Assembly: GCF_022170825.1 (NCBI RefSeq)
Contig: NZ_CP081878.1
Coordinates: 1,204,001-1,268,000, forward strand
Length of the DNA stretch: 64,000 nucleotides
Direction of reading: 5' to 3'
Origin: Exiguobacterium acetylicum
Lineage (GTDB): Bacteria; Bacillota; Bacilli; Exiguobacteriales; Exiguobacteriaceae
This document shows, piece after piece, positions 1 to 8,117 of the stretch. A program made the position numbers and the translations under genes. Numbering within the stretch: position 1 is the stretch's first letter; every line of letters begins with the position of its first letter. The notes beneath the pieces were generated by a model. It was not told where the DNA came from and ran no database searches. It was given only the letters and a program-made list of their open reading frames with translations.

Positions 1-1
1 C

Positions 2-496
2 TCACCGATTGAGGAGTTTCCGACGGAGAAGTTCGAATTGATGATTAAAATCATGTTGACGGCACCGTTCATCGCCATCAAACATGCCTTTCCGATCATG
101 AAGGATCAAGGCTACGGACGCATTCTCAACATGTCATCAATCAACGGTTTGATCGGCTTTGCCGGTAAAGTAGCATATAACTCAGCGAAACATGGGTTGC
201 TCGGTCTAACGAAGGTCGCAGCCCTTGAAGGAGCAGAGCACGGAATCACCGTCAACGCGATTTGTCCGGGTTACGTTGATACACCACTCGTCCGTAATCA
301 AATGGAAGACTTAGCGAAAACGCGACACGTCGAGCTTGAGAAGGTACTTGAAGAAGTTATCTATCCGCTCGTTCCGCAAAAACGCTTGCTTGCTGTCGAA
401 GAAATCGCGGATTACGCGTTGTTCCTTGCGAGCCGCAAAGCAAAAGGCATCACGGGACAAGCGAACGTCCTTGATGGTGGATATACGATTCAATAA
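2..496 (+). CDS. 3-hydroxybutyrate dehydrogenase (SDR family), C-terminal part
   Basis: Short-chain dehydrogenase cut by the window start; the frame is open from base 2 to the TAA at 494-496. About 164 residues are visible. They hold the catalytic Ser region ([11 protein letters not shown]), the YNSAK motif with active-site Tyr and Lys, and the PG-x-VDTPLV segment after the last Rossmann strand. The end, [16 protein letters not shown], matches D-3-hydroxybutyrate dehydrogenases, which interconvert 3-hydroxybutyrate and acetoacetate with NAD. The thiolase gene follows with a 13-base gap, so the two probably form an operon for ketone-body or short-chain acyl-CoA use. Family assignment is firm; the exact substrate is inferred from similarity and the neighbour. 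Confidence 0.85.
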   Translation, partial: SPIEEFPTEKFELMIKIMLTAPFIAIKHAFPIMKDQGYGRILNMSSINGLIGFAGKVAYNSAKHGLLGLTKVAALEGAEHGITVNAICPGYVDTPLVRNQMEDLAKTRHVELEKVLEEVIYPLVPQKRLLAVEEIADYALFLASRKAKGITGQANVLDGGYTIQ

Positions 497-509
497 GGAG
501 ATGGAGCAG

Positions 510-1700
510 ATGAGTGAAACAGTCGTCATCGTCAGTGCGACGCGCACGGCGATCGGGAATTTCAATGGAAGTTTGAAGGACGTCAAAGCAACGGAACTCG
601 GAGCGACGGTCATCCGCGCGGCACTCGAGAAAGCTGGTGTCGCAGGAAGTCACGTCGATGAAGTCTTTTTCGGAAACGTCCTCTCAGCAGGACTTGGTCA
701 AAATCCAGCACGACAGGCGGCACTTGCTGCCGGATTACCGGAGACGTGCCCAGCGATGACCGTCAACAAAGTCTGCGGATCTGGTCTATCTGCCGTCCAT
801 CTCGCGTATCAGGCGATTAAATCAGGCGAAGCCGACGTCATCGTTGCCGGTGGGATGGAGAACATGAGCCAAGCACCTTACGTTCTCGCGGGTGCACGCT
901 CTGGACTGAAGATGGGAGACCAACCGCTCGTCGATACGATCATCCAGGACGGGCTCGAATGTGCCTTTAATGACTACCATATGGGTATTACGGCAGAGAA
1001 TTTAGCCGATGCGTATGAACTATCGCGCGAAGCGCAGGATCAGTTCGCCGCGACGAGTCAGCAAAAAGCGCAGACGGCATTAGCGGAAGAACGGTTCGTC
1101 TCGGAAATCACGCCAGTATTGATTCCACAACGAAAAGGCGATCCGATTCGTTTTGATCAAGATGAGTTTCCACGCGCCGGAACGTCTGTCGAAAAACTCA
1201 GTCGCTTGCGTCCGGCGTTCAAGAAGGACGGAACGGTCACGGCAGGCAATGCGTCAGGCATTAACGACGGTGCTGCCGCACTCGTCATCATGTCAGAGGC
1301 GAAGGCGAAAGAACTCGGCGTGACACCACTCGTTGAGATCGTTGCGAATGGAACGTCCGGTGTTGATCCGAGCATCATGGGAATCGGTCCCGTCCAAGCG
1401 GTCCAAAAGGCACTCGATAAAGCGGGACTGACGCTTGACGAGATCGATGTCATCGAATCGAACGAAGCGTTCGCGGCACAATCTCTCGCGGTCGATGCGG
1501 AGCTACAGTTCCCGCACGAAAAACTTAACCGGAACGGGGGAGCAATCGCTCTCGGTCATCCAATCGGTGCAAGTGGTGCGCGAATTCTCGTCACGTTGAT
1601 TCATGAGCTCGAGCGGACGGGTGAAACGCATGGTCTTGCGACGTTATGTGTCGGTGGCGGGCAAGGGGTTGCGACGATCGTAAGGTCTGTAAGAGGATGA
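510..1700 (+). CDS. acetyl-CoA C-acetyltransferase (thiolase)
   Basis: Thiolase that condenses or cleaves acetoacetyl-CoA and acetyl-CoA in the cytoplasm. The 396-residue protein has the usual length. The three catalytic residues are visible: Cys89 in VNKVCGSG, His350 in [14 protein letters not shown] and Cys380 in CVGGGQG. ATG 510 is chosen because the AAGGAG at 495-500 sits 9 bases upstream; the in-frame ATG at 501 directly abuts that site and is less likely. It follows the 3-hydroxybutyrate dehydrogenase gene closely, so together they convert 3-hydroxybutyrate to acetyl-CoA or the reverse. Two hairpins follow the stop. Confidence 0.93.
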   Translation: MSETVVIVSATRTAIGNFNGSLKDVKATELGATVIRAALEKAGVAGSHVDEVFFGNVLSAGLGQNPARQAALAAGLPETCPAMTVNKVCGSGLSAVHLAYQAIKSGEADVIVAGGMENMSQAPYVLAGARSGLKMGDQPLVDTIIQDGLECAFNDYHMGITAENLADAYELSREAQDQFAATSQQKAQTALAEERFVSEITPVLIPQRKGDPIRFDQDEFPRAGTSVEKLSRLRPAFKKDGTVTAGNASGINDGAAALVIMSEAKAKELGVTPLVEIVANGTSGVDPSIMGIGPVQAVQKALDKAGLTLDEIDVIESNEAFAAQSLAVDAELQFPHEKLNRNGGAIALGHPIGASGARILVTLIHELERTGETHGLATLCVGGGQGVATIVRSVRG

Positions 1701-1730
1701 TTGAATTAGGAATAATAAAAAGAAATGAAA

Positions 1731-1764
1731 ACACTCCCTCAGTTCAAATAATTTAAGGGAGTGT
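1731..1764 (+). other. Hairpin after thiolase gene
   Basis: ACACTCCCT at 1731-1739 pairs with AGGGAGTGT at 1756-1764. No T-run follows, so it is probably a 3' stabilising hairpin ahead of the true terminator at 1774-1807. Confidence 0.5.
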
Positions 1765-1773
1765 GTGAGATTT

Positions 1774-1807
1774 AAGCCGTCTTCGTTTGCTGAGAAGACG
1801 GCTTTTT
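1774..1807 (+). terminator. Rho-independent terminator
   Basis: AAGCCGTCTTC pairs with GAAGACGGCTT across a 9-base loop and runs into a T-tract. It ends the dehydrogenase-thiolase transcript and lies between convergent genes. Confidence 0.85.
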
Positions 1808-1828
1808 CGTTTGCCAATATATATAGAA

Positions 1829-2707
1829 TTACTGTTCACTACTTTTCTTTGAAACTGCGACCCATACTTCACTATAAACCTGTTCAGGGTCGTCACCGTG
1901 AATCGTAAAGGAGATGGCAGGCAAGTCAATCAATTCATAACCAGAGGAAGGTAACCATTCAGAATATGATCGAGCCATCGTATCTTGTAAAGTTGCTGGG
2001 AAAGGTCCACGATTCGGGAAAATGACCCATGTCGATGCATCGATGTACAACTGTTCAAGTCCTATACCGGAATCAGTTAATTTTTGCGTTGTAGCATATC
2101 CTAACATATGAGTAAGTGAACCGGTTTCTTCCTGGAATTGTTCCTCATGATCAAAAGATACATTCAATATATGATTAGGATAAAGATCGGCCATTGCCTT
2201 CATTTGTCGTCGTTGATCCGTCGTGATGGATTGGGCAAGCTCAATGATGGATTCATTAACCCCTTCAAATTGAATTGGTACACGTTTAGAGACACCCGTT
2301 ATAAAAAATGAACTTTTTTCTTCGATTTTAAACTCCATTGAAGTTCCTCCTTTAATTTCTAAATGAAATGTGAAGGGAGGAAAGGTTTTTTGAATCTGAT
2401 GTTTTATGGCAAATGACGGTAAATAACCTGACCAGTTACGAAAAGCTCTCGAAAAACCTTCTACAGAACGGAAGCCATACTGGAAGGCGACCGTAGTGAC
2501 AGAAGCACCTTGAATCAAGTCGCGATTTGCTTCTGATAAACGCCGTTGTTTAATATACTCCGTTAATGTTACCCCGGACATATAAGAAAACATTCTTCGA
2601 AAATGATAATCGGATAGTCCTGTCAGTCGAGTAATGTCTTGAGGTGATAGTTCTTCCGTCAAATGTTCATCGATATAACGCATCAATTGATTTAATTGAT
2701 CGAGCAA
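1829..2707 (-). CDS. AraC-family transcriptional regulator with effector-binding domain
   Basis: A 292-residue regulator. Residues 1-100 form the double helix-turn-helix of the AraC/XylS family (DITRLTGLSDYHFRRMF, then VTTVAFQYGFRSVEGFSRAFRNWSG). Residues ~120-290 resemble a GyrI-like/AraC effector-binding domain, as in SoxS/Rob-like and BmrR-type multidrug sensors. The start is TTG at 2705-2707, supported by AAGGAGGGG about 8 bases upstream; no ATG is near. It is a lone minus-strand gene convergent with the thiolase. The ligand and targets cannot be read from sequence. Residues ~128-150 (KIEEKSSFFITGVSKRVPI) look like the first strand of the effector domain. Confidence 0.85.
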   Translation of the reverse strand: MLDQLNQLMRYIDEHLTEELSPQDITRLTGLSDYHFRRMFSYMSGVTLTEYIKQRRLSEANRDLIQGASVTTVAFQYGFRSVEGFSRAFRNWSGYLPSFAIKHQIQKTFPPFTFHLEIKGGTSMEFKIEEKSSFFITGVSKRVPIQFEGVNESIIELAQSITTDQRRQMKAMADLYPNHILNVSFDHEEQFQEETGSLTHMLGYATTQKLTDSGIGLEQLYIDASTWVIFPNRGPFPATLQDTMARSYSEWLPSSGYELIDLPAISFTIHGDDPEQVYSEVWVAVSKKSSEQ

Positions 2708-3072
2708 TATTTATTCCCCTCCTTTCACTATTCACTATAAGTGTCGCTGACAAAGGAGACTTGATTCTTTGCATACGAATTAAGTCGATTGGTGAGAGTC
2801 ATCATTGTGGACAATTTATATTATCTTCTTTTTTAAAAGAAGTAAAAGCTTCTACTCCGTCAGATGAACTTATGAATCCGGTTTCACGCTTCGACGCACA
2901 GACGTAACAAATTATGTAGAAACAAGCTATATCAAACTTTCTGCATAATTTTCAGAATATTCTCCAGATAAACTCCTAGCACGAGCTCTTAAACGTATGG
3001 TATTCTTTCGAACGAAGTACTTCATCTGCTTAGGGAGCGGATCAAGTCGATCATCATCAGTGGGGGTTTATT
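2708..3072. other. Intergenic region with CodY box, no convincing gene
   Basis: 365 bases between the divergent AraC-type gene and brnQ. A frame open to a TAA at 2907 reads like real protein over its last ~55 codons but has no acceptable start with a ribosome site; it could be a gene remnant. A CodY-like box lies at 2947-2961. No T-box or other riboswitch signature was found. Confidence 0.5.
2947..2961 (+). promoter_or_regulatory. CodY-box upstream of brnQ
   Basis: AATTTTCAGAATATT matches the CodY consensus AATTTTCWGAAAATT at 14 of 15 positions. It lies 112 bases upstream of brnQ, a branched-chain amino acid carrier. CodY, the isoleucine/GTP-responsive repressor, is known to control such genes in Firmicutes. 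Confidence 0.75.
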
Positions 3073-4413
3073 ATGTCTAAAACTGTTCCAACATCATTTA
3101 TCATCGTCATCGGTATGATGCTCTTCGCCTTGTTCTTCGGGGCAGGCAATCTCATCTTTCCACCGATGCTCGGACAGCTCGCAGGGGAGCATGTCTGGGT
3201 CGCCAATGCCGGTTTCCTCGTTACCGGTGTCGGTCTACCATTGCTAGCGATTCTCGCTTTCGCGTACTCAGGGGAACGCGATCTACAAGCGATGGCGTCA
3301 CGCGTTCATCCTATGTTCGGAATCGGCTTCTCGGTCATCTTGTATCTGGCAATCGGACCATTCTTCGCGATTCCACGCGCCGGAACGGTCTCATATGAGA
3401 TCGGCATCAAGCCATTCTTCAGTGAGTCAACGAGCCACTGGCCTTTACTCATCTTCACGGTCTTGTTCTACACGGTCGCTTGTCTTTTATCGTTGAACCC
3501 GACAAAGATCGTCGATGTCGTCGGTAAAGTACTGACGCCAATCAAGATTACGTTCATCGGTCTCTTGATCGTCGTCGCCGTCCTTCATCCAATCGGAAGT
3601 TTTCAGAATCCTTTGAAGACATATCAGTCGAATGCCTTCTTTAACGGTTTCCAAGAAGGATACATGACACTGGATGCACTCGGGGCATTCGTCTTCGGTA
3701 TCATCATCATCGCAGCGATCAAGGAAAAAGGCGTCACATCAAAACGACAGTTGTTGCTGATTTGTACGAAAGCGTCATTGATTGCCGCAGCCTTACTTGC
3801 AATCACGTATACGGCGCTTGCGTTCATGGGTGCGTCGAGTGTCTCGGAGATTGGTCAACTCGCAAACGGAGCGGAGATTTTGTCTGCCGTGTCGGATCAT
3901 TACTTCGGTGAGTATGGTGCGATCTTACTCGGTCTGATGATTACAGTCGCCTGTATGACGACGAGTGTCGGGTTGATCACGGCGTGTGCCTCGTTCTTCT
4001 CAGCCCTCGTGCCGAAAATCTCATACGTCAAATGGACGATTGGTCTATCGGTATTCAGCGCACTTGTTGCGAACATCGGTCTGAATCAATTACTCGCCGT
4101 CTCTAAACCAGTCTTGATGACGCTATATCCACTGGCGATCTGTCTGATTTTCTTGACGTTCTTACATCCACTCTTCAAAGGAAAACCAGCCGTTTATCAA
4201 GGGGCACTTTGGATGACATTCCTCGTCAGCTTGTTTGATGGATTAAAGACAGCAGGGATCAACGTCTCAGTCGTCACGAACGTGTTCAATGCGGTATTGC
4301 CGTTTGCTTCCGTCAGTCTCGGATGGGTCGTTCCAGCTATCATTGGTGGGGTGATCGGAGCCATCGTCGGTAAGAAAACAGCGGAAACACAGTCGTCATC
4401 GCGGGTAGCTTAA
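3073..4413 (+). CDS. brnQ: branched-chain amino acid transport system II carrier protein
   Basis: A 446-residue integral membrane protein of the LIVCS (BrnQ) family, which takes up leucine, isoleucine and valine with Na+ or H+. The N-terminus has the hallmark FALFFGAGNLIFPP, and roughly twelve hydrophobic segments run through the protein; AIGPFFAIPRAGTVSYEIG (~97-115) is the next conserved block. ATG 3073 is preceded by a G-rich ribosome site (GTGGGGG). The gene stands alone, with a strong terminator after it and a CodY box in its leader, which suggests repression when branched-chain amino acids are plentiful. Confidence 0.95.
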   Translation: MSKTVPTSFIIVIGMMLFALFFGAGNLIFPPMLGQLAGEHVWVANAGFLVTGVGLPLLAILAFAYSGERDLQAMASRVHPMFGIGFSVILYLAIGPFFAIPRAGTVSYEIGIKPFFSESTSHWPLLIFTVLFYTVACLLSLNPTKIVDVVGKVLTPIKITFIGLLIVVAVLHPIGSFQNPLKTYQSNAFFNGFQEGYMTLDALGAFVFGIIIIAAIKEKGVTSKRQLLLICTKASLIAAALLAITYTALAFMGASSVSEIGQLANGAEILSAVSDHYFGEYGAILLGLMITVACMTTSVGLITACASFFSALVPKISYVKWTIGLSVFSALVANIGLNQLLAVSKPVLMTLYPLAICLIFLTFLHPLFKGKPAVYQGALWMTFLVSLFDGLKTAGINVSVVTNVFNAVLPFASVSLGWVVPAIIGGVIGAIVGKKTAETQSSSRVA

Positions 4414-4418
4414 AAATC

Positions 4419-4460
4419 AAGTCCCTTCACTCAGATTACACTGGGTGAAGGGACTTTTTT
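4419..4460 (+). terminator. Rho-independent terminator of brnQ
   Basis: GTCCCTTCAC pairs with GTGAAGGGAC, the stem extended by TCAG/CTGG, followed by TTTTTT. Confidence 0.9.
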
Positions 4461-4494
4461 GTTGTGACAGTAGAACGTATTTTGGCAACAGTTG

Positions 4495-4525
4495 TTGACA
4501 AAAACCGGTAGTGTGATGCTATAGT
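4495..4525 (+). promoter_or_regulatory. SigA-type promoter of the AraC/binding-protein regulator
   Basis: TTGACA at 4495-4500 and TATAGT at 4520-4525, spaced by 19 bases, with an extended TGC before the -10. The Fur box begins 6 bases downstream and would overlap the transcription start. Confidence 0.65.
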
Positions 4526-4531
4526 GTTAAC

Positions 4532-4550
4532 GAAAATGATATTCATTATC
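4532..4550 (+). promoter_or_regulatory. Fur box 1
   Basis: GAAAATGATATTCATTATC matches the 19-base Fur consensus GATAATGATAATCATTATC at 17 of 19 positions. It lies just after the -10 element, so iron-loaded Fur should block this promoter. Confidence 0.85.
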
Positions 4551-4621
4551 AATTAGGAATACTCAAAGTTTATCTACGAAAAAACATCAGGTAGTAAATG
4601 TTTTTTAGGAGTGAGTTGGAA

Positions 4622-6100
4622 ATGACAGAAGCATTAAATACATTTCGAGTGAGGAAACATGCGTTACAAACAGGAGGACAATTGGCGTTACGTCCGAGCT
4701 TGATCGTCGTCGTACAAGGCGCTGGCTTTACCTACACGGAGAAAAAACGTGTAGAGGCAGGAGAAGCCTGTTTCGTCATGAAATCAGGTGAACGATTCAT
4801 CGTCCAGGAGGGGCATTGTCTGTTGTATCAGTTAGAGGTCGAGCTGACGCCATTTCCAATCTACCGACAACCAACGAATGAACTAGTGGAGTGCTTAGAA
4901 CGAATGCACAGGTGTCCGGAAACATTGCCCGGGTCTCTTAGACAGCGCCGCTATCTGTATCAACTGCTGGAGCAACTAAGTGAACGTCGTCAGGAGCAGA
5001 CGTTTGAAGAAGTGACGTCTTTATGGTTAGAAGAACTTGGGAAATCAGGAACAGTCAGTGACTTGGCAAGTGAGTTGAACATGTCACTGCCGACATTTTC
5101 GCGCCAATTCAAAAAGCACTACGATCAATCACCAAAGGAACTGATGCATCAATTGCGAATGCAACGAGCGAAGGAATGGATGATTGCGCATCCGGACTGG
5201 ACGATTGCTAAGATTGCAGAACGTGTATCCATCAATGATGAATTTTATTTCAGCCGTCTCTTTAAAAAACGGGAGGGAGTATCTCCAAGGCAGTACCGAA
5301 AACGGTTGATTCCACGCGTCGGAATCTGGAGTCAGGCATTGTTACAAGATCACTTATTGGCACTTGGCATTCAACCTGTCATCGCACCATCTTTTCCGAC
5401 GCACTATCGTTCGAACGGTGTACCAGACTATTTAAGCGAAATCGAAGGTACGCGACTTTATGACGCGTCAACAACGATTTTACCGGAATGGTTCGAGACA
5501 TCAAACCTTGATCTCGTTTTACGGACACCGATACAAGGTGAGTCGCCCCCTCTGTTGACATCTTGTCCGGTCATTGATATTGCGAAACAGAGGTGCTGGA
5601 AAGATTACCTACATGCGGTTGCTAAGGCGACTGATACGCTTGAGCGAACGACAGCCATCATCCACGAGGTCGAGATGCTTGAAACAGTTGTGAAGCAACA
5701 ATTCGAATTTAATCAGAATGTGACATGGGCAGTCATTTGGATTAGAGACTCAGAAATCCGACTGTACGGGAGTACAGGACATACGATGTTAGATTTTTTA
5801 TTCAATGAAATCGGTCTACGAGCAGTAGAAGGACTTCCGCAAACTATCTACATAACAATTGACTTAGGAACATTACAACAGTTGGATCCTGATGGTCTGT
5901 TTGTGTTGTGGAGTCAACCGGCAGATGTGGAACGAGTTCGAGGAACGAAGGAGTGGCAAATGCTTCGCGCCGTAAGGATGGGACGAGTATTTCAGCCAGA
6001 CAGTGTAGACTGGGATCCGTGGGGACCACTTGGGCGGATGCATATGTTGCGTCAATTGCATACATATATCAGCGATCTTAACTGTTTTGTTTGTCCATGA
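4622..6100 (+). CDS. AraC-family regulator fused to a siderophore-binding-protein domain (Btr-like)
   Basis: A 492-residue fusion. A short N-terminal sensing region is followed by an AraC helix-turn-helix pair (~residues 135-235: VSDLASELNMSLPTFSRQFKKHY, then IAKIAERVSINDEFYFSRLFKKREGVSPRQYR). After that comes a FecB/BtuF-like substrate-binding domain (~240-490, starting PRVGIWSQALLQDHLLALGIQPV). This architecture is that of Bacillus Btr, which binds the iron-loaded siderophore and activates its uptake genes. ATG 4622 is chosen because AGGAGTGA lies 7 bases upstream; the in-frame ATG 4598 has no such site. Its place beside the asb operon suggests it senses petrobactin, which is inference. Confidence 0.85.
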   Translation: MTEALNTFRVRKHALQTGGQLALRPSLIVVVQGAGFTYTEKKRVEAGEACFVMKSGERFIVQEGHCLLYQLEVELTPFPIYRQPTNELVECLERMHRCPETLPGSLRQRRYLYQLLEQLSERRQEQTFEEVTSLWLEELGKSGTVSDLASELNMSLPTFSRQFKKHYDQSPKELMHQLRMQRAKEWMIAHPDWTIAKIAERVSINDEFYFSRLFKKREGVSPRQYRKRLIPRVGIWSQALLQDHLLALGIQPVIAPSFPTHYRSNGVPDYLSEIEGTRLYDASTTILPEWFETSNLDLVLRTPIQGESPPLLTSCPVIDIAKQRCWKDYLHAVAKATDTLERTTAIIHEVEMLETVVKQQFEFNQNVTWAVIWIRDSEIRLYGSTGHTMLDFLFNEIGLRAVEGLPQTIYITIDLGTLQQLDPDGLFVLWSQPADVERVRGTKEWQMLRAVRMGRVFQPDSVDWDPWGPLGRMHMLRQLHTYISDLNCFVCP

Positions 6101-6132
6101 AAAATGAAAAGAAAATCCATGTTACTCATCAT

Positions 6133-6147
6133 TGATAATGATTATCA
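6133..6147 (+). promoter_or_regulatory. Fur box 2 (perfect 7-1-7)
   Basis: TGATAATGATTATCA is a perfect 7-1-7 inverted repeat of the Fur core motif. It lies after the regulator gene and 18 bases ahead of the start of a 42-codon ORF. Confidence 0.88.
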
Positions 6148-6165
6148 TTACAGATGGAGTTCACG

Positions 6166-6294
6166 ATGAGGCAGATAAGACTGACGAATGAACCTAAACG
6201 TCGTCTTGTCGTATGTATCTTAGAAGGATCGCTCGGTTTGATCTATGTTAAATCTCACGACGAGATAGGCTTTCTAGGATTCAATCGTACGTGA
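6166..6294 (+). CDS. small ORF under a Fur box (hypothetical, 42 aa)
   Basis: ATG 6166 is preceded by GGAG with a 6-base gap and the frame runs to TGA 6292-6294. The product starts MRQIRLTNEPKRRLVVCILE and ends GFLGFNRT; the start is basic and the middle hydrophobic, with no recognised family. Rare codons (AGG, ATA, AGA) occur in the first few positions. The case for a real gene is positional: a perfect Fur box lies directly upstream and a clean terminator ends at 6376. It could instead be a leader peptide or a chance frame inside a Fur-controlled RNA. I do not recognise a function. Confidence 0.4.
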   Translation: MRQIRLTNEPKRRLVVCILEGSLGLIYVKSHDEIGFLGFNRT

Positions 6295-6352
6295 AAAGGA
6301 TGGAAGGAACTTGAAAATCTTTTACTCAAAATAAGTGCGAATAAACACCATC

Positions 6353-6376
6353 AAAAACGGGGAAACCCGTTTTTCT
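6353..6376 (+). terminator. Terminator between Fur-boxed small ORF and asbA
   Basis: AAAAACGGG pairs with CCCGTTTTT around a GAAA tetraloop. It lies upstream of Fur box 3 and asbA, so a transcript starting near Fur box 2 would end here or be attenuated. Confidence 0.8.
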
Positions 6377-6388
6377 ATTGATATGGAA

Positions 6389-6403
6389 TGAGAATGATTT
6401 TCA
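6389..6403 (+). promoter_or_regulatory. Fur box 3, asbA promoter
   Basis: TGAGAATGATTTTCA matches the 7-1-7 Fur motif TGATAAT-N-ATTATCA with one mismatch in each half. It ends 19 bases before the asbA start codon, implying a very short leader or a promoter overlapping the terminator region. Confidence 0.75.
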
Positions 6404-6422
6404 ATAAGAGGAGGAGTAGAGC

Positions 6423-8117
6423 GTGCGAACTTGCGAAGAACAAATCGAGCGACTGGCGACCGAGGTGACGCTTCAATCGTTCATGAACAGCTACATCCGA
6501 GAAGTGAACCCAGGAGAATGGGTCAACGAGAGGTTGATTGATGCATCCGAGACATCCTCTTTTTATTGGATGAAGCCGTATCTCATCGAAATTAAACGTC
6601 GCGCTATCATCGGACGACACGAGATCGGGATGATCCGTGAAGAGACAAAGAACGGATGGCGGGAAGTGTCAGCCATGTCCTGTATCATCACCTGTTGCAT
6701 CAAGCTTCAACAAAAAGATCCGGATCAAACGGACTTACTCTTCCGTGTTCTTGATAGTCACCGGACAGTGCAATTGATTTTGGAGGAACAACTGAACGCA
6801 CAAGAGCAAGAGACGTTCATCGATTATGAACAACGCTTGTGGTGTGGTCATTGGTTCCATCCGACCCCAAAAAGTAGAGTCGGTATGACCGACTGGCAAC
6901 AAAAAGCGTATGCGCCTGAATTCCGTCAGCCGTTTCAACTTCACTATTTCACGGTACATGAGACATTGCTCGAGGAGCGTTCAGGTAGCTACGAGACGAT
7001 TAGTCAGCTGATGGGGAACCAACTGGCTAACTCGATCCAAGTGACGGCGCAAGAACGAATCGTTCCGATCCATCCGCTTCAAGCTGAGTATTTGTTGCGT
7101 CAGCCGACAGTTGAGCAATGGATCGAGCAAGGTATTCTCCGTTATCATGGCGCATCTGGACCACTATATAATGCGACTTCGTCGATTCGGACAGTTGAAG
7201 CACTCGACCGAAGTCATATGTTGAAGTTATCCATACCTGTCCAAGTGACGAACTCAAGACGCGTCAACAAGCGGCACGAATTAGATGCTGGTTATTTGAT
7301 GTATCGATTGTTTTGTCACCTGTCGCTGCCAGATACGTTTCATCTCATCCATGACCCTGCTTATTTAGCGATCCGGACTAAAGAAGAGACTGGATTCGAA
7401 GTCATCCTGCGAGATTCTGCACCCCACGCAGTAAACGTTGCGGCACTCGTTCAACCGGCATTACCGGATTCGGAATCGCTCATGTTGCGCCTCATTCGGC
7501 AGTCAGGATCAATCGAACCGGAACATGTCATCCAGTGGTGGAGACAATACCTCGAGCTGACGTTAGGCGCGATCGTTACTCTTTACGAGGAACAAGGAAT
7601 CGGACTTGAGGCACATCAGCAAAATAGTCTCATCACATTCGAAGACGGGTGGCCGGTTCGATACCACGTCCGGGATAATCAGGGCTATTACTTAGCAGAC
7701 ACGAATCAGGATTCCTTTATCCTGCTCGAACCAGACCTGAAAGATACGACGTTGTTCTACCCAGAAGAAGTCATTGCTGAGCGTCTGACGTACTACATGA
7801 TTTGGAATCATCTGGCGAGTGTCATCGACCGATTGGCAGCAGACGAGTTAGTAAAAGAGGAGATTGCTTTAGAAATCCTACGCGAATGGTGTCAAGAACG
7901 AGTCAAAAATCTAGAAGGGCGAGGCAAGTCTTGGCTTTTCATGTTGCTAGAATCGCCGACACTTCCATATAAGGCGAATTTACTGACGCGTCTACACGGA
8001 CTCGATGAACTCGAAGTCGAGGGGGAACGGGTTTGCTTCGTTGATTTGGATAATCCGTTACAGGAGGACAATTATGCTTTACGACAGCAAAAAACGCATC
8101 TGCAAACAACTTCTTGA
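6423..8117 (+). CDS. asbA: petrobactin biosynthesis protein AsbA (NIS synthetase)
   Basis: A 564-residue NRPS-independent siderophore (IucA/IucC) synthetase. In petrobactin assembly AsbA joins citrate and spermidine using ATP. Visible family features are the WCGHWFHPTPKSRVGM segment (~140-155), the IVPIHPLQAEYLL block (~213-225), SSIRTVEAL with its arginine, and GLEAHQQNSLITFEDGWPVRYHVRDNQGY (~395-425), the ATP/citrate-binding core. GTG 6423 is preceded by AGAGGAGG. First gene of a tightly packed six-gene operon whose members and order match Bacillus asbABCDEF. Iron regulation is expected from Fur box 3. Confidence 0.9.
   Translation: MRTCEEQIERLATEVTLQSFMNSYIREVNPGEWVNERLIDASETSSFYWMKPYLIEIKRRAIIGRHEIGMIREETKNGWREVSAMSCIITCCIKLQQKDPDQTDLLFRVLDSHRTVQLILEEQLNAQEQETFIDYEQRLWCGHWFHPTPKSRVGMTDWQQKAYAPEFRQPFQLHYFTVHETLLEERSGSYETISQLMGNQLANSIQVTAQERIVPIHPLQAEYLLRQPTVEQWIEQGILRYHGASGPLYNATSSIRTVEALDRSHMLKLSIPVQVTNSRRVNKRHELDAGYLMYRLFCHLSLPDTFHLIHDPAYLAIRTKEETGFEVILRDSAPHAVNVAALVQPALPDSESLMLRLIRQSGSIEPEHVIQWWRQYLELTLGAIVTLYEEQGIGLEAHQQNSLITFEDGWPVRYHVRDNQGYYLADTNQDSFILLEPDLKDTTLFYPEEVIAERLTYYMIWNHLASVIDRLAADELVKEEIALEILREWCQERVKNLEGRGKSWLFMLLESPTLPYKANLLTRLHGLDELEVEGERVCFVDLDNPLQEDNYALRQQKTHLQTTS

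Noticed and set aside
3001-3072. T-box or amino-acid riboswitch before brnQ
   Set aside because: No T-box GGGTGGNACCGCG motif or specifier stem could be found; the only plausible control element is the CodY box.
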